Below the pieces are notes generated by a model. The model worked only from the letters and a program-made list of their open reading frames with translations. It made no database searches and was not told where the DNA came from. Below are positions 34,590 to 49,253 of a stretch of DNA of 64,000 nt, piece by piece (positions within the stretch are counted from its first letter, which is position 1; each line of letters opens with the position of its first letter). The stretch covers positions 551,263 to 615,262 of the forward strand of contig KN832554.1 of assembly GCA_000827205.1 (NCBI GenBank), written 5' to 3'. Made by a program: the position numbers and the translations under genes. Source of the stretch: Plicaturopsis crispa FD-325 SS-3 (lineage: Eukaryota; Basidiomycota; Agaricomycetes; Amylocorticiales; Amylocorticiaceae).

Positions 34590-36784
34590 TGGTATAGATT
34601 GGGTGTTGAAGTGGAATTCACGTCACTCTAGGCCTCCAAGGATGCTGCAACAATGGCAGATACCGGCAACGGTTGCACTTTCGCTACATGTCCAACACAG
34701 CGCCGGAAGAGCGTGCGCGAATGCGCCTCGTCCTATGAAGTTTGGGCTGTCGTCTAGTAGCTGAGAAGGGTGTCCATATTCTGAATGCTGATACTGTTCG
34801 GCCATGGTTGTATTTTAAATTTGACTTGTCGCCAATGGGTGTAGAATAATACTGTACATGTAACATTTACTTATTGCCATCGTGCATTTACCTCCCAGTA
34901 TCTCTCGTAAGAGCCACACACACTCAGTGAGAGTCAAACAGTCTCCATGTTATTGCAAAGATCGAAAATGTAGGTCACTTCTTTATGGCAAAAGATGGTT
35001 TAAAGTACACCCTCCGCCTCAAACGAGAACCCATAGTCCACTCTACCACAGCCTGCACGCAACCCTCCAGTCTACCAGGTGAGACCAGAGAGAGAATCTT
35101 GTGTAAGCAGATGCCGTGGAACAAATGATAAAGAGAAAAAAGTCTGCAAACTTTGGGCTTGGGCAATTGCGGGTCGGAAAGTGTACTGCTTATGTAATCC
35201 ATTTACCAGTGAACGCGACTTTGAAAGTGACACAGGTCCGCCTTTCAGCCTAAACATGTCCTATGCACACAGAATCGGCTTGAAAAAATTGTTCTAGGTC
35301 TAGTAGCTACACTAGATGACAGTGTATATGTTTTCCGTAGCTACATGAGCCGATGTGATGGAATAATGTGATGCTCTGTGCTATTATAGCTGTGCAGCCT
35401 GAGCTTGAAGGCTACTTGTATCGTTCTCTTGTGCCTTTGATCGAAAGATTTGGTGCAGGCATCAATGGAATAAGCATCCGCACATTTTTTGGCGTTGCAG
35501 GTCGCATAAGGCATAGATGCTCGTGCTCGGTCATGCAGCTGGAGCGACCTCGGAGCTCTAATTTGCATCGTTTGTTGGGGATTATTGTACACAAAGACAC
35601 GAGTAAATGATGAATTCAAATACGAGACAAGTACGGGAGGTGCTATGCATCAGTGCATGACAATATGGCAGGAGGTCGAGAGGTCAGGAAAATACGCGCC
35701 CCGCGGCGCGTCGCGGCAGTGAGCAAACGCGCCTGTGGCTGACTGTGGCTGAACTCTGCCCGCGTCTGTATGCTCTGCACGGAAACATGTATGCAGGTTT
35801 CCTCGCTTGCTGGATTGCTTTAGTTACCACAGCAAAAACACTTGGAAAGAGTAAATCTGTGATATGATTGCAACAGAAATCTGTTTCCCTTCCATTTGCT
35901 CTTGATCTGCTCAGTGAACACGTCCTTTACACCGAATAAAACAAAAAGAAAAAAATCCTTTGCAATCATATCACAGAAAAGGTATANNNNNNNNNNNNNN
36001 NNNNNNNNNNNNNNNNNNNNNNNNNNNNNNNNNNNNNNNNNNNNNNNNNNNNNNNNNNNNNNNNNNNNNNNNNNNNNNNNNNNNNNNNNNNNNNNNNNNN
36101 NNNNNNNNNNNNNNNNNNNNNNNNNNNNNNNNNNNNNNNNNNNNNNNNNNNNNNNNNNNNNNNNNNNNNNNNNNNNNNNNNNNNNNNACAATATGGCAGG
36201 AGGTCGAGAGGTCAGGAAATACGCGCCCCGCGGCGCGTCGCGGCAGTGAGCAAACGCGCCTGTGGCTGACTGTGGCTGAACTCTGCCCGCGTCTGTATGC
36301 TCTGCACGGAAACATGTATGCAGGTTTCCTCGCTTGCTGGATTGCTTTAGTTACCACAGCAAAAACACTTGGAAAGAGTAAATCTGTGATATGATTGCAA
36401 CAGAAATCTGTTTCCCTTCCATTTGCTCTTGATCTGCTCAGTGAACACGTCCTTTACACCGAATAAAACAAAAAGAAAAAAATCCTTTGCAATCATATCA
36501 CAGAAAAGGTATATACAAGCAAATTCTTCTCCCAAAGTTTTTGCCAAAGCGAACATACGAGGATGGGTACGTGTTTCCGTGAGCTGTACCATTCAGACGC
36601 GTCGAAATGCGTACATGCCAGCACTGCCACAATCGTGCGAACTTATTTTGGGAATAGGGAATTGCCCAAGCCCACAAACTTCCAATCGCTTTTATACCGG
36701 TGGCACAGTGCACGTGCCTCCACGGCCGCGAAAGGGTGCACCTTGTCCGACAACCACTTGAGTGCGTCTATTTCACGAACCTCC
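34590..36784. other. Intergenic region with assembly gap and duplicated gap flanks
   Basis: No gene recognised. Unknown bases occupy 35987-36187. The 327 bp before the gap (35660-35986) and the 326 bp after it (36188-36513) are the same sequence apart from one missing A. This looks like two contig ends that overlap but were not merged, rather than a biological repeat. Confidence 0.7.
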
Positions 36785-38119
36785 ATGGCCTTGGACCGGA
36801 CTGCAGACTTTCGAAATGCGGTAGACGAAAAGCGCAAGGAAATACCAGAGTCCAAACGGAGGCGCATCTCGAGGCCCAAGGCTGGTGCACAGTCCGACGA
36901 GCATGCCTCGCAGGGCAAGGAGTACGTCGCGGAGGCGTACACCATCGTCCGTATCATATTATCTGCGCTCGAATATACCGTTTGACTGACTATGTCTCAT
37001 TTCGAGTAGCTCAACCATATAACGACGCTCACGCGCATGCTGTCAAACATCCGCAAGCCCTACCTCAACGTAGACTCGCGCAGTCCGCTGGGTACACGGC
37101 ACAACGCACGGAACAACATCGACTTGGCGACGGGGACCGACCAGGCGTGGGCCGGCGTCCGCCATCTCACGAACGAGGAGCGCGACCAGATCGACCTCCA
37201 GGCACGTGTCATCCTCTCGCGCTGTGCGGACAGAGTCAAAGAGATGGAGGCGCTCGAGAAACGTCCGTACCCTCCCACTTACTCCCCCTCTTGTACCTGT
37301 CAGACTAAATAAATACTCCCCCCCCCTTTCTATGGATTCACAGGACGCGCGGAGCTCGTCGCTCGCAAGACGAACCCATTCACACGTCTCCTGCCCTCCC
37401 GCCTCACACAGGACGACTCCTCCTCCGCTTCGTCTGACTTCACAGCCGCGCACCACGCGAGCATCACATGGTACCTCAGCCGCCGGCTCACGGAGGCCAG
37501 CCAGGCGCAGAAGGAGATGCAGGAGGAGCGCGTCAAGCGCCAGCTCGAGCGCTCGCGCACACTCGGGTCTGGGGCTGCGCGCGACGCGTTGCATATCGGC
37601 TCCCCGCAGCTGGTAGATTCGGAGAGTGGTGGTGGCGGTAGCAGCAGTAGTTGGCTGCAGGGCGCCTCGTCGAGCTTCGCATCAGGCTTCGCAGCCACCC
37701 TCGGCGCGCCGTCGCCTAACGCCTCGCGCACCACACTGCCCTCCCCACCCCCGCCGGACGACCTCGACTCCTCCAACGAAGACGACGAGCTAGAGCTCTC
37801 CCAATCCCAGATCCTCCAATTCGAATCCGAGAACGCTACCATCCTGCGCTCCGTACAAGACACGCTCTCCTCCGTCCAAGCCGCCGAAGCGCACCTCCTC
37901 GACATCAGCGCCCTCCAGCTCGAGCTCGTGTCGCACCTCTCGCGGCAGACGGCGCTCACGGACCAGCTGTACGAGGACGCAGTGGCGACGACGGGGACGG
38001 TGGAGAAGGGGAATGCTCAGCTCAGGGAGGCGAGGAGGAGGGCAAGGGACGGGAGGAAGTGGGTTTTGGTGTTTTTGGTGGGGGCGAGTTTGTCGTTGTT
38101 GTTTTTGCATTATTATTGA
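36785..38119 (+). CDS. UFE1: ER t-SNARE Ufe1 / syntaxin-18 homologue
   Basis: Exons 36785-36946, 37010-37262, 37344-38119 (396 aa). The N-terminus (MALDRTADFRNAVDEKRKEI) and YVAEAYTILNHITTLTRML with IRKPYLNVD match the syntaxin-18/Ufe1 N-terminal domain. Residues ~300-375 form the Qa-SNARE helix (ENATILRSVQDTLSSVQAAE, then LLDISALQLELVSHLSRQ). One C-terminal membrane anchor follows (WVLVFLVGASLSLLFLHYY). It acts on the ER in COPI vesicle fusion from the Golgi. A low-complexity Ser/Pro/Gly linker sits between the two domains. It is convergent with TVP38; the two stop codons are about 115 bp apart. Confidence 0.88.
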
Positions 38120-38233
38120 GGGAGACTGAGGGGGATGAGTGCAATTATATTATTTACATTGTCCGTCCGACTCGTACACCACGATCTACGTATCTATATA
38201 ACCCGATGCCCAAGAGAGCTAGCTGTGCAGTGC

Positions 38234-39599
38234 CTAAACGGATAGACGCTCGGCCGAGCGAGACGTATTTTTGTCCACTGGGTCAGAGAAGGTTCGGAGG
38301 AGCGGTGCGCCCTCGTCGATATCGTCGATAGCCTCCTCGGCAAGCTCGTCCACTTCTGGCGGGACATCCGCCGCCCGTAACTGTTTCTTCATGTAGTAGT
38401 ATATCAGGCTGCGCGAATATAGGGTCAGCGATGCGACCGCGATGAAGCGAGGAGGTGTTAACGCACGCTCCCGAGACGAGCACCCAGAGGATCCCGCCGA
38501 CGACGAGCAGGCTGTTCAGAATCTTCGTTGCTGTATACGGATAAGCTGTTAGTAATTGTTCACGATTGTTGAAGAGAGACAGTATTGCTTACGCGTATCC
38601 ATGTGCGCGCGCTGGTCGCCATCCGACAAGGCAGCTGCGCGGGAGCCGATGAACACATTCACGAAGATTTTCGGGTACACGAAGAATGTAGCGACAATGA
38701 ATTGCGGGAGGCTGACATTTTCGATCGACTACCACGCTACCCAGTTAGCAATATATTGCAGGGGGGGAGGGGATAATGCATTTCACTGACCGCAAACATG
38801 GCATTCGCGTAGATCCACGGGGGCAGAGGCGACGCCCGGACAAGGATGATGAGAGGAAGACCCTTAGCTTTCTGCACGCATCGTCAATTCCGCACAAACA
38901 CCCAACACCCAACGCAGACGAATGCCTCACAATAACGGTCTCCAGAGCCTGCCATTTATCGCTATCGGAAGACCACTGCCGCAGCCTTCTGCTGAAGAAA
39001 TACCGCAGCACGACGAAGACGATGGCGGACCCGACTGAGCTCGCGGGGCCTGCGACCGCGAATCCTTTGACGCCGTAGGCGAAGCCGCACATCGTCATGG
39101 CGGTGGTATGGCCTATAATCTTAGCACGCGCCGTGGCATTGCATTAGCTACTTACACGGCTCCACCGCAAAGTTATATACTAGATCAACGTACCGGTGGA
39201 AACGATGCAACGACTACAGTACGCAGGAGGACGAACGCACGTTAACCGTCTGTATTAATTGTGTAGTTACGCGCGCGCGACGACGCACCGATAGCGACGC
39301 TGAAGATGAGCCAGCCGAACGGGTTGTGGCTGAGCCTCTGGGCCAAATCGTATAGGTATTGCGCGATTCTGGACGGGGTGACGATGATGATGAACGTCAA
39401 CAGCGCGATTTCGAATAGGATCCATAACCACACAACCAGCTAGCAAGTACAACGATTAATATAAACGTCGGTTAGGAGCGTAGGGGTCCGCACGTACCTT
39501 TCCCCATGGATTGAGAGCCCTGTACCGACGCAAGAGCGCACCTGGCGCGCGTTTGGCGTAGTCCCAGGCAATCTTCCTGTAGCTGGTCTCTTTCGACAT
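38234..39599 (-). CDS. TVP38: Tvp38/TMEM64 (VTT/DedA-like) membrane protein
   Basis: Predicted exons 39498-39599, 39289-39439, 39194-39213, 38931-39119, 38791-38871, 38593-38728, 38467-38530, 38234-38408 (305 aa). After the first helix (WLWILFEIALLTFIIIV) comes the VTT signature: SFPPIIGHTTAMTMCGFAYG, AGPASSVGSA, LRYFFSRRL, then LPLIILVRASPLPPWIYANA and VSLPQFIVATFFVYPKIF. The C-terminal tail is acidic. Family members localise to Golgi or late secretory membranes and are related to VTT lipid scramblases. The third exon is only 20 nt. The acceptor used before IIGHTT (CTAAG) was chosen over a nearby ATAG because only it keeps the frame. Confidence 0.88.
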
Positions 39600-40008
39600 G
39601 GTGGTGCGACTCTGGGAACTGAGAGACGAGAGTTTAAATAAGTACCTGCTCTGCTCCGTGCACGGCTGCCGGATGCTGACGTCGTCGTAATTTGAAGTTG
39701 AATTACTTAACTTACCGCAGTATGGATCTCGGCCACGTGGCTGCAGCCCCTAAGCTCGTCTGGCATCTGCTTGAAATCCGAGTCCTGGATGTCGTCTCGT
39801 AGCTTACTACAGTATTTCTTTCGATGGGAAGACACTCGGTGGCGTACATTCTTCAGTACATATTTGAGATGCGCGCAGGCACATGCACCCTGACATCGCT
39901 ATGTACTCGGCACCACCATCCGGAGACGTTCGCGAACGTTTCTCCCCAGGTCGGCACTTAACTAGAAGACGGTCCTGCGGTCTCAGCAATACGGTCTGAC
40001 GACGGCCG
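39600..40008. other. Intergenic spacer TVP38 / oxygenase A
   Basis: 409 bp between minus-strand genes; presumed TVP38 promoter. No repeat or gene seen. Confidence 0.5.
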
Positions 40009-43000
40009 TCAGACCGCTGTTAGCCCGTTGATACGATTCATGATGTCCTGGTAATCCTTTCCCAGAATCCTTCGCTGAGTTGACTCGTCGGGGCTTATAC
40101 GTGCCATGATTGTCAGAGCCCGTGCTTTGTCCACCTCCCACTGTAACGGGGCGTATAGAGCTTTCGCTTTCGATATCTACGATATGATTTTATGCTCAGA
40201 TGATGAGCGGTGGGTGAACTAAAAGGATGCTGACTCACCCGTATTCCTTGGGGACTACTAGTCCTTACAGTATCACTCCTTGCAATAGACCAACCGTACG
40301 TGTACCGTACTTCGTCCTCTACGTGCCTGCGCATAGGCGCTCCGATGCGCTCGAAGGTGATTTCTTTCTCCAAGCTACTAGTAGCCAGGAAAGTCGCAAC
40401 CCGCGAGCACCACTGGCATGTGCACATGGTCCGCACGACCTTCGTGAATAACACGCTAGGGTCCGCGGGTTTCGGGCCAAGTATCTTGTCCACGAAAGCC
40501 AGGAGAATATGCTTGAAAGTGTGGCGGTACGGATCGGTGGTAACCGAGATCTTCCGGCGCTGCAGGACGTCACGCACGTCGGTCAAGAGTGGCACCATGA
40601 AGTCGGTGATGTACTCGGAGGTCATGGAGGTCCCATCGGGACGCAGGACGCGTGCAAACAGCTTTGTGGGGACATATCCGACGTCGAGAGATAGATTCAA
40701 GAGGTCGATGACAGTGCGACTGCTCGTGGCGATATATGATCGTTGAATCAAGTCGTCCATGAGCTCCTCGGAAATTGTAGGCACAGAAACACCGTCCTCC
40801 GTGCGAAATCCCGTCTTGGCCTCATGTGCGGTCAATTGCTCGATGAAGGATCGACAGAATGTTCCAGATGGTTCCATTTTTCTGCTTTCGTGGATTAGCC
40901 GGCCGACGTGTCTGTAGTTCCCGGTTTCCAAGCACAACTTGAGGAGGTCGAGGACAGCGGTATGATCAATGGCCTTGGACCGCCCCAAAAAGTCTTCCAC
41001 CAACTCGGTGAATACCCAAGATAATTCGTCGGGCGAGAAATGAAGCTTTGCTTCGTGTGCGTACAAGTGTTGGATGAATCCGAGAGAGAGCGCCTTTTTG
41101 ACGGGAACCAATTTGATCCGGGGAACTATACTGGAAAAAACATCGTGAGATGGGCGGTAGGAAGATGAACGCAGAGTGATACCGACAGCTGGCGGAAAAT
41201 CTCGAACCCGCCGCTCAAGGCAACCGCCTCAAAAATTGAGGAGAATTCCTCTGGAGTGGGTATCCGAGTTTGTATCTGCTGCATATACAAGTGAAGGGCG
41301 TTCAAGCTGAGTTCCGCCACCCGGGGAACATGTGAAGACGGGTCCAGAGTAGCCTCGAATTGTTTGAGCAAGGTGACAAGAGGAAGGAGCACCGTCACAG
41401 CGCGTTGACGAGCGATATCCGCTGGCGAAGAGACCAACTTCTGGATGACGTCACCCGCGAGCTGCGGATTGCCTGTTTGCATACACACTTTAACATAGTG
41501 GAGAGCTAACGCAGGGGTAGGTGTGTCCTGAGGTGGGGCCGGACGGCCGAGGTAGCTGTAGTAATACGGCTGGGTTGCAGGCTTCGCTGTCCCAGGTATA
41601 GGCGTGAAAAAGTCCGTTTTGGATATTGCTGATGCCAGAAGCTCTGCGACGACCCGGTCAACTTCGGCGGTATCGGTCTCCGAGTAGCACAGAGGCTCTT
41701 TGCCGGAATGGAGAGAAGTGGCGAAGGAGATCATGCAGGATGGATCAGCTATTCGAGTAAGTTGCGGCGTGATGCTGAACGAGGACGAGAGGACGTTAGC
41801 CGTGTGTTTCGCGGTGAACAGGAAAATACATCGACGTACACGTCTCTGAGGAGAGGCACACCTCCATCGTCGCGGGACATCTCAATTATAAGTTTGACCT
41901 CGCTTGCGCTGGGCTTAGATAGTGTCTTGAAAAATACATCCCGTTTCTCGTACGCCCAAGTGGCATCCATGATGGCCGGAGACTCCGCACTCAGATGCAC
42001 CAGAGCCTTCAGCAATGTGTACCTCCCAGTATTGGTGGGATCGTATTTCAGGACGTCCTCGAGACTGAATATTGAAGCATTTTAGCTTGCGAGCCATATC
42101 ATATGCTCGAAAATGAGAATACGCACAAAGAACGGACGTGCATAAATCCGAACCGGCGAGTAGCAGTTATTATCCCGGCAACACCGATCAGCTGGACGCG
42201 TTTGCTCGCATTACAGGAGGCAATAGACCGTAGCCAAAGCTTCAGATCGCCCCACCTGCACGCAGGCGTGTGGAGGCCCTTGATTGCCTTTGCACCGGGG
42301 ATTGTTTTGTCATCTACACGACCAAGGAGGTGGCGCACAAGAACCAGTTCTTCCTTGGTAGGACGGGGAGAAGTCGATTGGCAAAGGATCTCGGTAGGTT
42401 GAGAGGGGTCATCGTCGTATGCGATTTCAGCGTTATTGGCGTGGGGCCATATGACAAGAACAGTACGTCGGTACCCTGAACGATGTGACATCCGATTTCA
42501 GTATACACTGTCATGACACGTTTGGAAGATAGACCCACATTGCTCCATAGTGCCAGGTGCCTTCCTCAACAATCAATAAAAGGTCTGAACGATTCGAAAG
42601 TGCTGCTCACATTGCCTTGAAAACCTTCGTAAGACTCGTGGTCGGGATCACCGTCCTCAACATCCTCGCGGAGGTAGACAGGTATGAACTCGAGATTCTC
42701 TGGGTCGTCTTCGATGCCTTCTTTGTAGTGGATCGGAAGCTCATCTCTGATCAAGGTCCCGTCGAGGTCAACCATATGCTCTATCGTCATCTCGCGTTCG
42801 TCAACATCACCCATCTCCGGGTCCTCGTCCGACTCGATATCCGACTCCCCGTAAGAATTACGGTACCGTCTGCCGCCTTCGCCTTTAGCGCGTCCACTCA
42901 GCTGGCACACGACACCCGCTAGTGCGAGATGGAAATGGTGCCTCTTTGCCAGCATCTCAAGAACAGCTACCCTATGCGCATCCACGCCCTTCAGTGCGGT

Positions 43001-44371
43001 CCGCTTCAAACTGGCCTGTGCGTAATGATGGTCCAAAAGGCATATTATCTTCTGCGGTTTTGCGGGGGACTGCTTCCACGACAGTAAAACATGACGAAGC
43101 TGCTCGACGACAGCATGTGATACGGGCAGGGAAGCGCGGATTCCGGTAGGATTTGTGTGTACGAGGTTATACGAGATCGCCAAACGGTAGCCGGTCGTGA
43201 CAGGGGTAATTTCGTGCGTAACATCGGTATACCACGAAAGGACAGACGTCCGCAGGCGACTTTTGGGACCGCCGGAGTCCAGATGAGCCCCTAGTTCGCC
43301 ATGTTTAAGGACCGCCACGCCGCCGGTGAAGAAGGAGGGAAGCACAACGACGATGGTGGCGAACATGCCAGCAGCTTTCTCGGTACTGGAAACGAGGTAT
43401 GACTGCCGTGTTAGAATAGTGGGTGATGTGCGCTTACTCTTTGTGAGGTAAAAAACTACGGTCGCGGTTAGCCTATATAGGATGTGGAGGCGAGTAATAG
43501 CTCACTGAGATCCAGTCTCGTACAACAACAGTTTGTAGGGCTCATGCCGCGGCTTGGCAGACTTGAGATCCACGCCCAAAGCCACACATACCTCCTTGAC
43601 AATATTTTGCATCCATACATCCCAGTCCGGATTATCGAAGTGCACCTAAGATGTCCGTAAGCAATACGCCCACTGACTCGAATGAGCACCTACCTGGGAC
43701 GCGTCGATTTCCCATGTGTCTCTTACGCCCGTGTCCACCACCGTTTGAGCACCTTTACCGAATGGCGCGTGCTTGCTGTGGCCAATGATGGCCTGCGCGT
43801 CGCGCGTTGAGAGGGGCAGGCCAACATCACCAAGACCCTCGACACGAAGGACAGGATTGGGAGCATTCGCGTAAGCTCTGTGGAAGGAAAAGGTTCCGTT
43901 GTACTCGAGCTCTTCACCGAGGATCTCCTCCAGATCACCCTGCGGACGTTACATATCAAGCTGGACGCTAGAAGGAGGTGAATGGACACACCCTAATGTC
44001 AGTGGAAGGGTTATCGATGACGCATTCTTCGCGATCCTCGTCGTCTCCTGCTTCATTGAACTCCTCGCGTCTTTCTACGTTGGCGTCCCGGTGTTCAGCC
44101 TGCCCTTTATTGTCCGCAGCCGGTTCAAAAGCGAGAACCAGCGCCCCATGTTTAGCGCCGAGCGGTCGTAATACCGACGCGGAGAATACTTCTGGTGAGT
44201 TCACTGCGTTATTCGTTCTCGTATCAGTGTGCGTGCTTCCAATGTCCTCTCGAGAAGTGACCGACGTAGCCTCTCCCTATGAAATGTCATGTCAATACTC
44301 CCGAGATATCAAAAATAAAGACATACGAGGGTATCAGTTCTCTGTACGGTCCCCATGGAGGCCTTACGCAT
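40009..44371 (-). CDS. Large 2OG-Fe(II) oxygenase-type protein (copy A)
   Basis: Twelve predicted exons, 1251 aa: 44327-44371, 43992-44276, 43694-43939, 43506-43645, 43438-43455, 42611-43385, 42539-42560, 42124-42475, 41840-42064, 41187-41774, 40239-41130, 40009-40176. Residues ~110-500 match a fungal 2-oxoglutarate/Fe(II) oxygenase family: VEGLGDVGLPLSTRDAQAII, then YKLLLYETGSHFLPHKDTEK carrying the HxD iron-binding motif, FATIVVVLPSFFTGG and GYRLAISYNL. WYRRTVLVIWP follows near residue 510. The ~650-residue helical C-terminal part has no domain that I recognise. An acidic leader (EAGDDEDREE) precedes the domain. Exons of 18 and 22 nt are needed. The start is the least certain point. Substrate is unknown. 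An inverted, truncated copy (B) lies 6.7 kb away. Confidence 0.8.
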
Positions 44372-45775
44372 TTTAACAATTGGAAGAGTGGCTCGACAGT
44401 GAGGGAAGAAAAGAAACAATCGAGGATCCTTTGTCAATGAACGCGACGCGTTATTGCAGTGTCACGCACACGCGTGTCGGACCGGTTCGCAAACTTGCAG
44501 TCCGTGGTGCCGCGCATGGTATAAGGTGCGTCGGCGATACTATCTTAGACAGGGAGTTGCAAACGAGATCAGTCGTGATTTTCTTGCACCTCCAATTCTT
44601 CATCATTTTCCTTGGTCTCTTCGCAGACCTGTGCAAGGTGTCTGTAACTAAATGCCTGCATTTTTTTCGAGGCAAAAGAGCTATTGGTTGTGTCTAAGAA
44701 AATAGGACGGTGTTGAACCTGCAAATTCGGTTACACCGGACACGGAGTTGCAAAATGCCGCCGCGCCATGTTTCCGCGCGCTCGCCGAGGCACCAATCTT
44801 GCAACACCATGGTTTTGCAGATGCTACAAGTTCAACACATATTCAATATATTGATGGCTACCATAGGAGAAAAGCGTGATGAACCATCGATACTGCACTT
44901 TTTTCCCGGAGAAAGAGTGTAGTTTGGCAGGACAGATAGCCCAAGACACGGTTTTGCAAAACCGGGGTACAGACGTATCTTGCTCAAGAACGACCTTCCA
45001 CTTGCACTTTTCTCTATTCTAAGTCGATAGGCATATTGGATAGACCCTAAAGGACACCTGTACAGGATATATAGCTGAAAGGTTGAGGTGGAAGAGAGTT
45101 ACGAATTTATTTCGAGGATTTGCAAGCCAATGTACCGTTTGCAACTCCCTGTCTAAGATAGTAAAGAGCAGGAATAAGTATACGGGTCCCGTTGCAATAC
45201 TTACAGCATACTGATACCAGTTGGGTCATTGAGTATCATGGTCGATAATCACTAGATTCTCGAAACCTGAAAGCTTTCGTCTAGGGGGTCGGTTGGGACT
45301 GGGGGCAAGTTGCACATGTGCTGACGCGGAATGAATTGACAGTTGGACTTCCAGCTCAACGTCTGCCTACTAGAAAATATTTCATCCAGTCATTGAACGT
45401 TCAAGGAGGTTCGTATTTGAACACACACCTCAACTGCGCTGCGTACTCCCGTCCGCTGAATCAAAGCACTTCGAGATCCACAATGATATTGGACTGGCTC
45501 AGGACTAGAATAACCGGAACTTGCAGCCTAAAGAGCCAGAAGTACGAAGAGAGAGACTGCCAGTGAAGAGAAAACGCGAGGCCGAGGACTGGCCACGTGG
45601 GCTGCTTTCCACCGTAAATTTGGCGAAATCGCGCTGTGATTGGCTGGATGTGGCGTGCGTCCTCTTCGCCATATCGCACACACAGGAGGCATAAACATGT
45701 AAAATAGCATGCTGAGGGGTGCAGCTGCTGACCCTCACGTCGTAGCAGAACTTGTCCTCGAAGTACCTGACTGCC
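44372..45775. other. Intergenic region hosting a TIR element
   Basis: 1.4 kb between divergent genes (oxygenase A and the cystathionine enzyme). Apart from the 622-bp element annotated at 44540, nothing recognisable is seen. Confidence 0.5.
44540..45161. mobile_element. Non-autonomous DNA transposon (MITE), TA target site
   Basis: A 622-bp element with perfect 26-bp terminal inverted repeats (starting CTATCTTAGACAGGGAGTTG, at 44540-44565 and, inverted, 45136-45161). It is flanked on both sides by the dinucleotide TA (44538-44539 and 45162-45163), as expected for Tc1/mariner/pogo-type insertion. No transposase frame is present, so it would depend on enzyme supplied elsewhere. TTGCAA and TTTGCAAAA motifs recur inside it. 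Identical repeats argue for recent mobility. Confidence 0.8.
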
Positions 45776-47512
<1,737 letters not shown>

Positions 47513-47759
47513 TGAGCTCGAACTAAGCGCGCTTTGCATCCGTGTACACTACATGCTTTGGCACTGATAGTACACTGACAACAAGCAAAATATAATATTC
47601 TAAAGCTGAATTTGTGTTTTAGCTTTCGAATGCGCCGAATGAAGACATGTGAGCGATGTCAGGCTCAAGCTCTCCGCCCCAGTGTATCACTTTCTCTCAT
47701 CTCTCTCATCTCCCGTTCACTGTCTCTCACTGTTTTCCGCTGCTGTTGTATTTGCTATA

Positions 47760-48972
47760 ATGGGGGGATCCAGCTCAAGTTCTGTCACCGATTTGGCGCC
47801 TTCAACACGTCTCTTCTTGCGCGGTATGTCTGCTCGTGCTTCGGAGGCAATCTGGACGTCATTAACGCGCCTTTTGGTTCCGTGCGTAGGCATACCTGAA
47901 GACGTCGAGATTCAGCAAGTATACGAGGTATGACACACGCAGTGTAGGTTGTCCCACTGTGCTGATCGCATCGCAGCACCTGGTGGTCTATGGACGGATC
48001 CAGGAAGTCAAATTGATGCCCGGTATACGCATTCGTCCCATTTTCGCGGCTTGTTTACTCACCACACTCGTGTTAGAATATGGCTTCGTGGAGTTTGAAT
48101 CGCAGAAAGATGCAACGGTACGCGTAAAAATCTCCTCGTTTGTGCTTATTCCAACGACACGCAGGATGCCGTGGAGATGCTGAGGCGCCAGAAATTCCTC
48201 GGCGCGGACGTGGAAGTGCAGTACGCGCGCCCGCTTCGCAAGAACATGGCCGTGAGCTCAAGCAATAACGCGAGCACGGCGGCCAGGCGTCAAACCCAGC
48301 GAACAGAGTATGCATGACTTGTCTCTTCTCCCGGATACGTATCAATCATATATTTCCTTGCAGGCGTGGCCATCTGGTTAAATATCCCGTTCAAGTCCTC
48401 GGCATGTCGTGCGAGACAAAGTGGCAGGAGCTCAAGGACTTTGGGCGCTCCAGCGGGAGCTATGTCGCGTTCTGCGACCTGGACAGAAACAAGCCTGGCA
48501 GAGGGTAACGTGCGCTGTCCTTGGCGCGGCGCTCACGTCTGACATCTTAGCGACACGCAGGTTCATCGAATACCTTTCGCAAGAGGACGCAGACAATGCT
48601 GTGAGACACCTAGACGATACGCTCCTCGGGGGCAACATCGTCAAGGTGAACCTTCGCAATGTCAGCCCCCATTCGCTCTCTCGGGACTAGAGCATAAACT
48701 GAACGCAGTGTTTCTAGCCAAAGACGTACGACGTGCCGTATGTTAAAGACCAGCATGCGCCGCGGCACGTCTTCCATGCGGACTCGCGTTCCCGCTCGCG
48801 CTCGCGGTCCCCAGCCCGCGGCCGCATGTACCAAGCACGGCGCCCGCGCTCGCCTGACCCTGTGCGTCGTTCCGAGAAAGGCAAAGCACAGAGCTCGAGG
48901 TACCACCACCACCACCACCACCCGCCCCGAACGACCTCGCCCACCATGGCCGTGCCCATGTCCAGGCGTTGA
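47760..48972 (+). CDS. SR-type splicing factor with two RRMs
   Basis: Eight predicted exons, 275 aa: 47760-47823, 47890-47927, 47977-48022, 48077-48117, 48165-48307, 48364-48504, 48561-48660, 48718-48972. RRM1 starts TRLFLRGIPEDV, with RNP1 EYGFVEFESQ. RRM2 is of the SR-protein pseudo-RRM kind: LGMSCETKWQELKDFGR stands in for the SWQDLKD motif, followed by VAFCDLD. A short SRSRSRSRSP tail, a run of six His and a basic end follow. By analogy to SRSF1/Srp2/Npl3-class proteins it binds exonic RNA and promotes splicing or export in the nucleus. Such a factor is expected to be busy in a genome with so many tiny exons. Exact orthology is not resolved. Confidence 0.87.
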
Positions 48973-49253
48973 TTTCGCATTTCTTATTCTTTTCGCAGCA
49001 TGATCCTCCATTACACGTCCCGAGTCTCTCGACTCATTAATCTCGTCTGTAGCAACAGAAACCGCATCCCTGATCCCCACTTGTACTGTATGTAACTGTC
49101 TTGTCTGACATTAGCGTCGTTGCCCGCTTTCTTCTTTGCCGCCGCATAGTTATCGTAGATCTGCACGTCTCCTCCGTATTTGTACCGGCACTCATTCGCT
49201 CGAAATCCAAATCCAATCAATGTAGCATTGTTCAAGAACTACGACTTGTGGTG

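Noticed and set aside
35820-36394. Open frames crossing 35987-36187
   Set aside because: They are open only because of the unknown bases, and the flanks are the same sequence twice.
39120-39193. An extra microexon in TVP38 between SFPP and GHTTAM
   Set aside because: Using the CTAAG acceptor at 39120 gives IIGHTT directly in frame, so no extra exon is needed.
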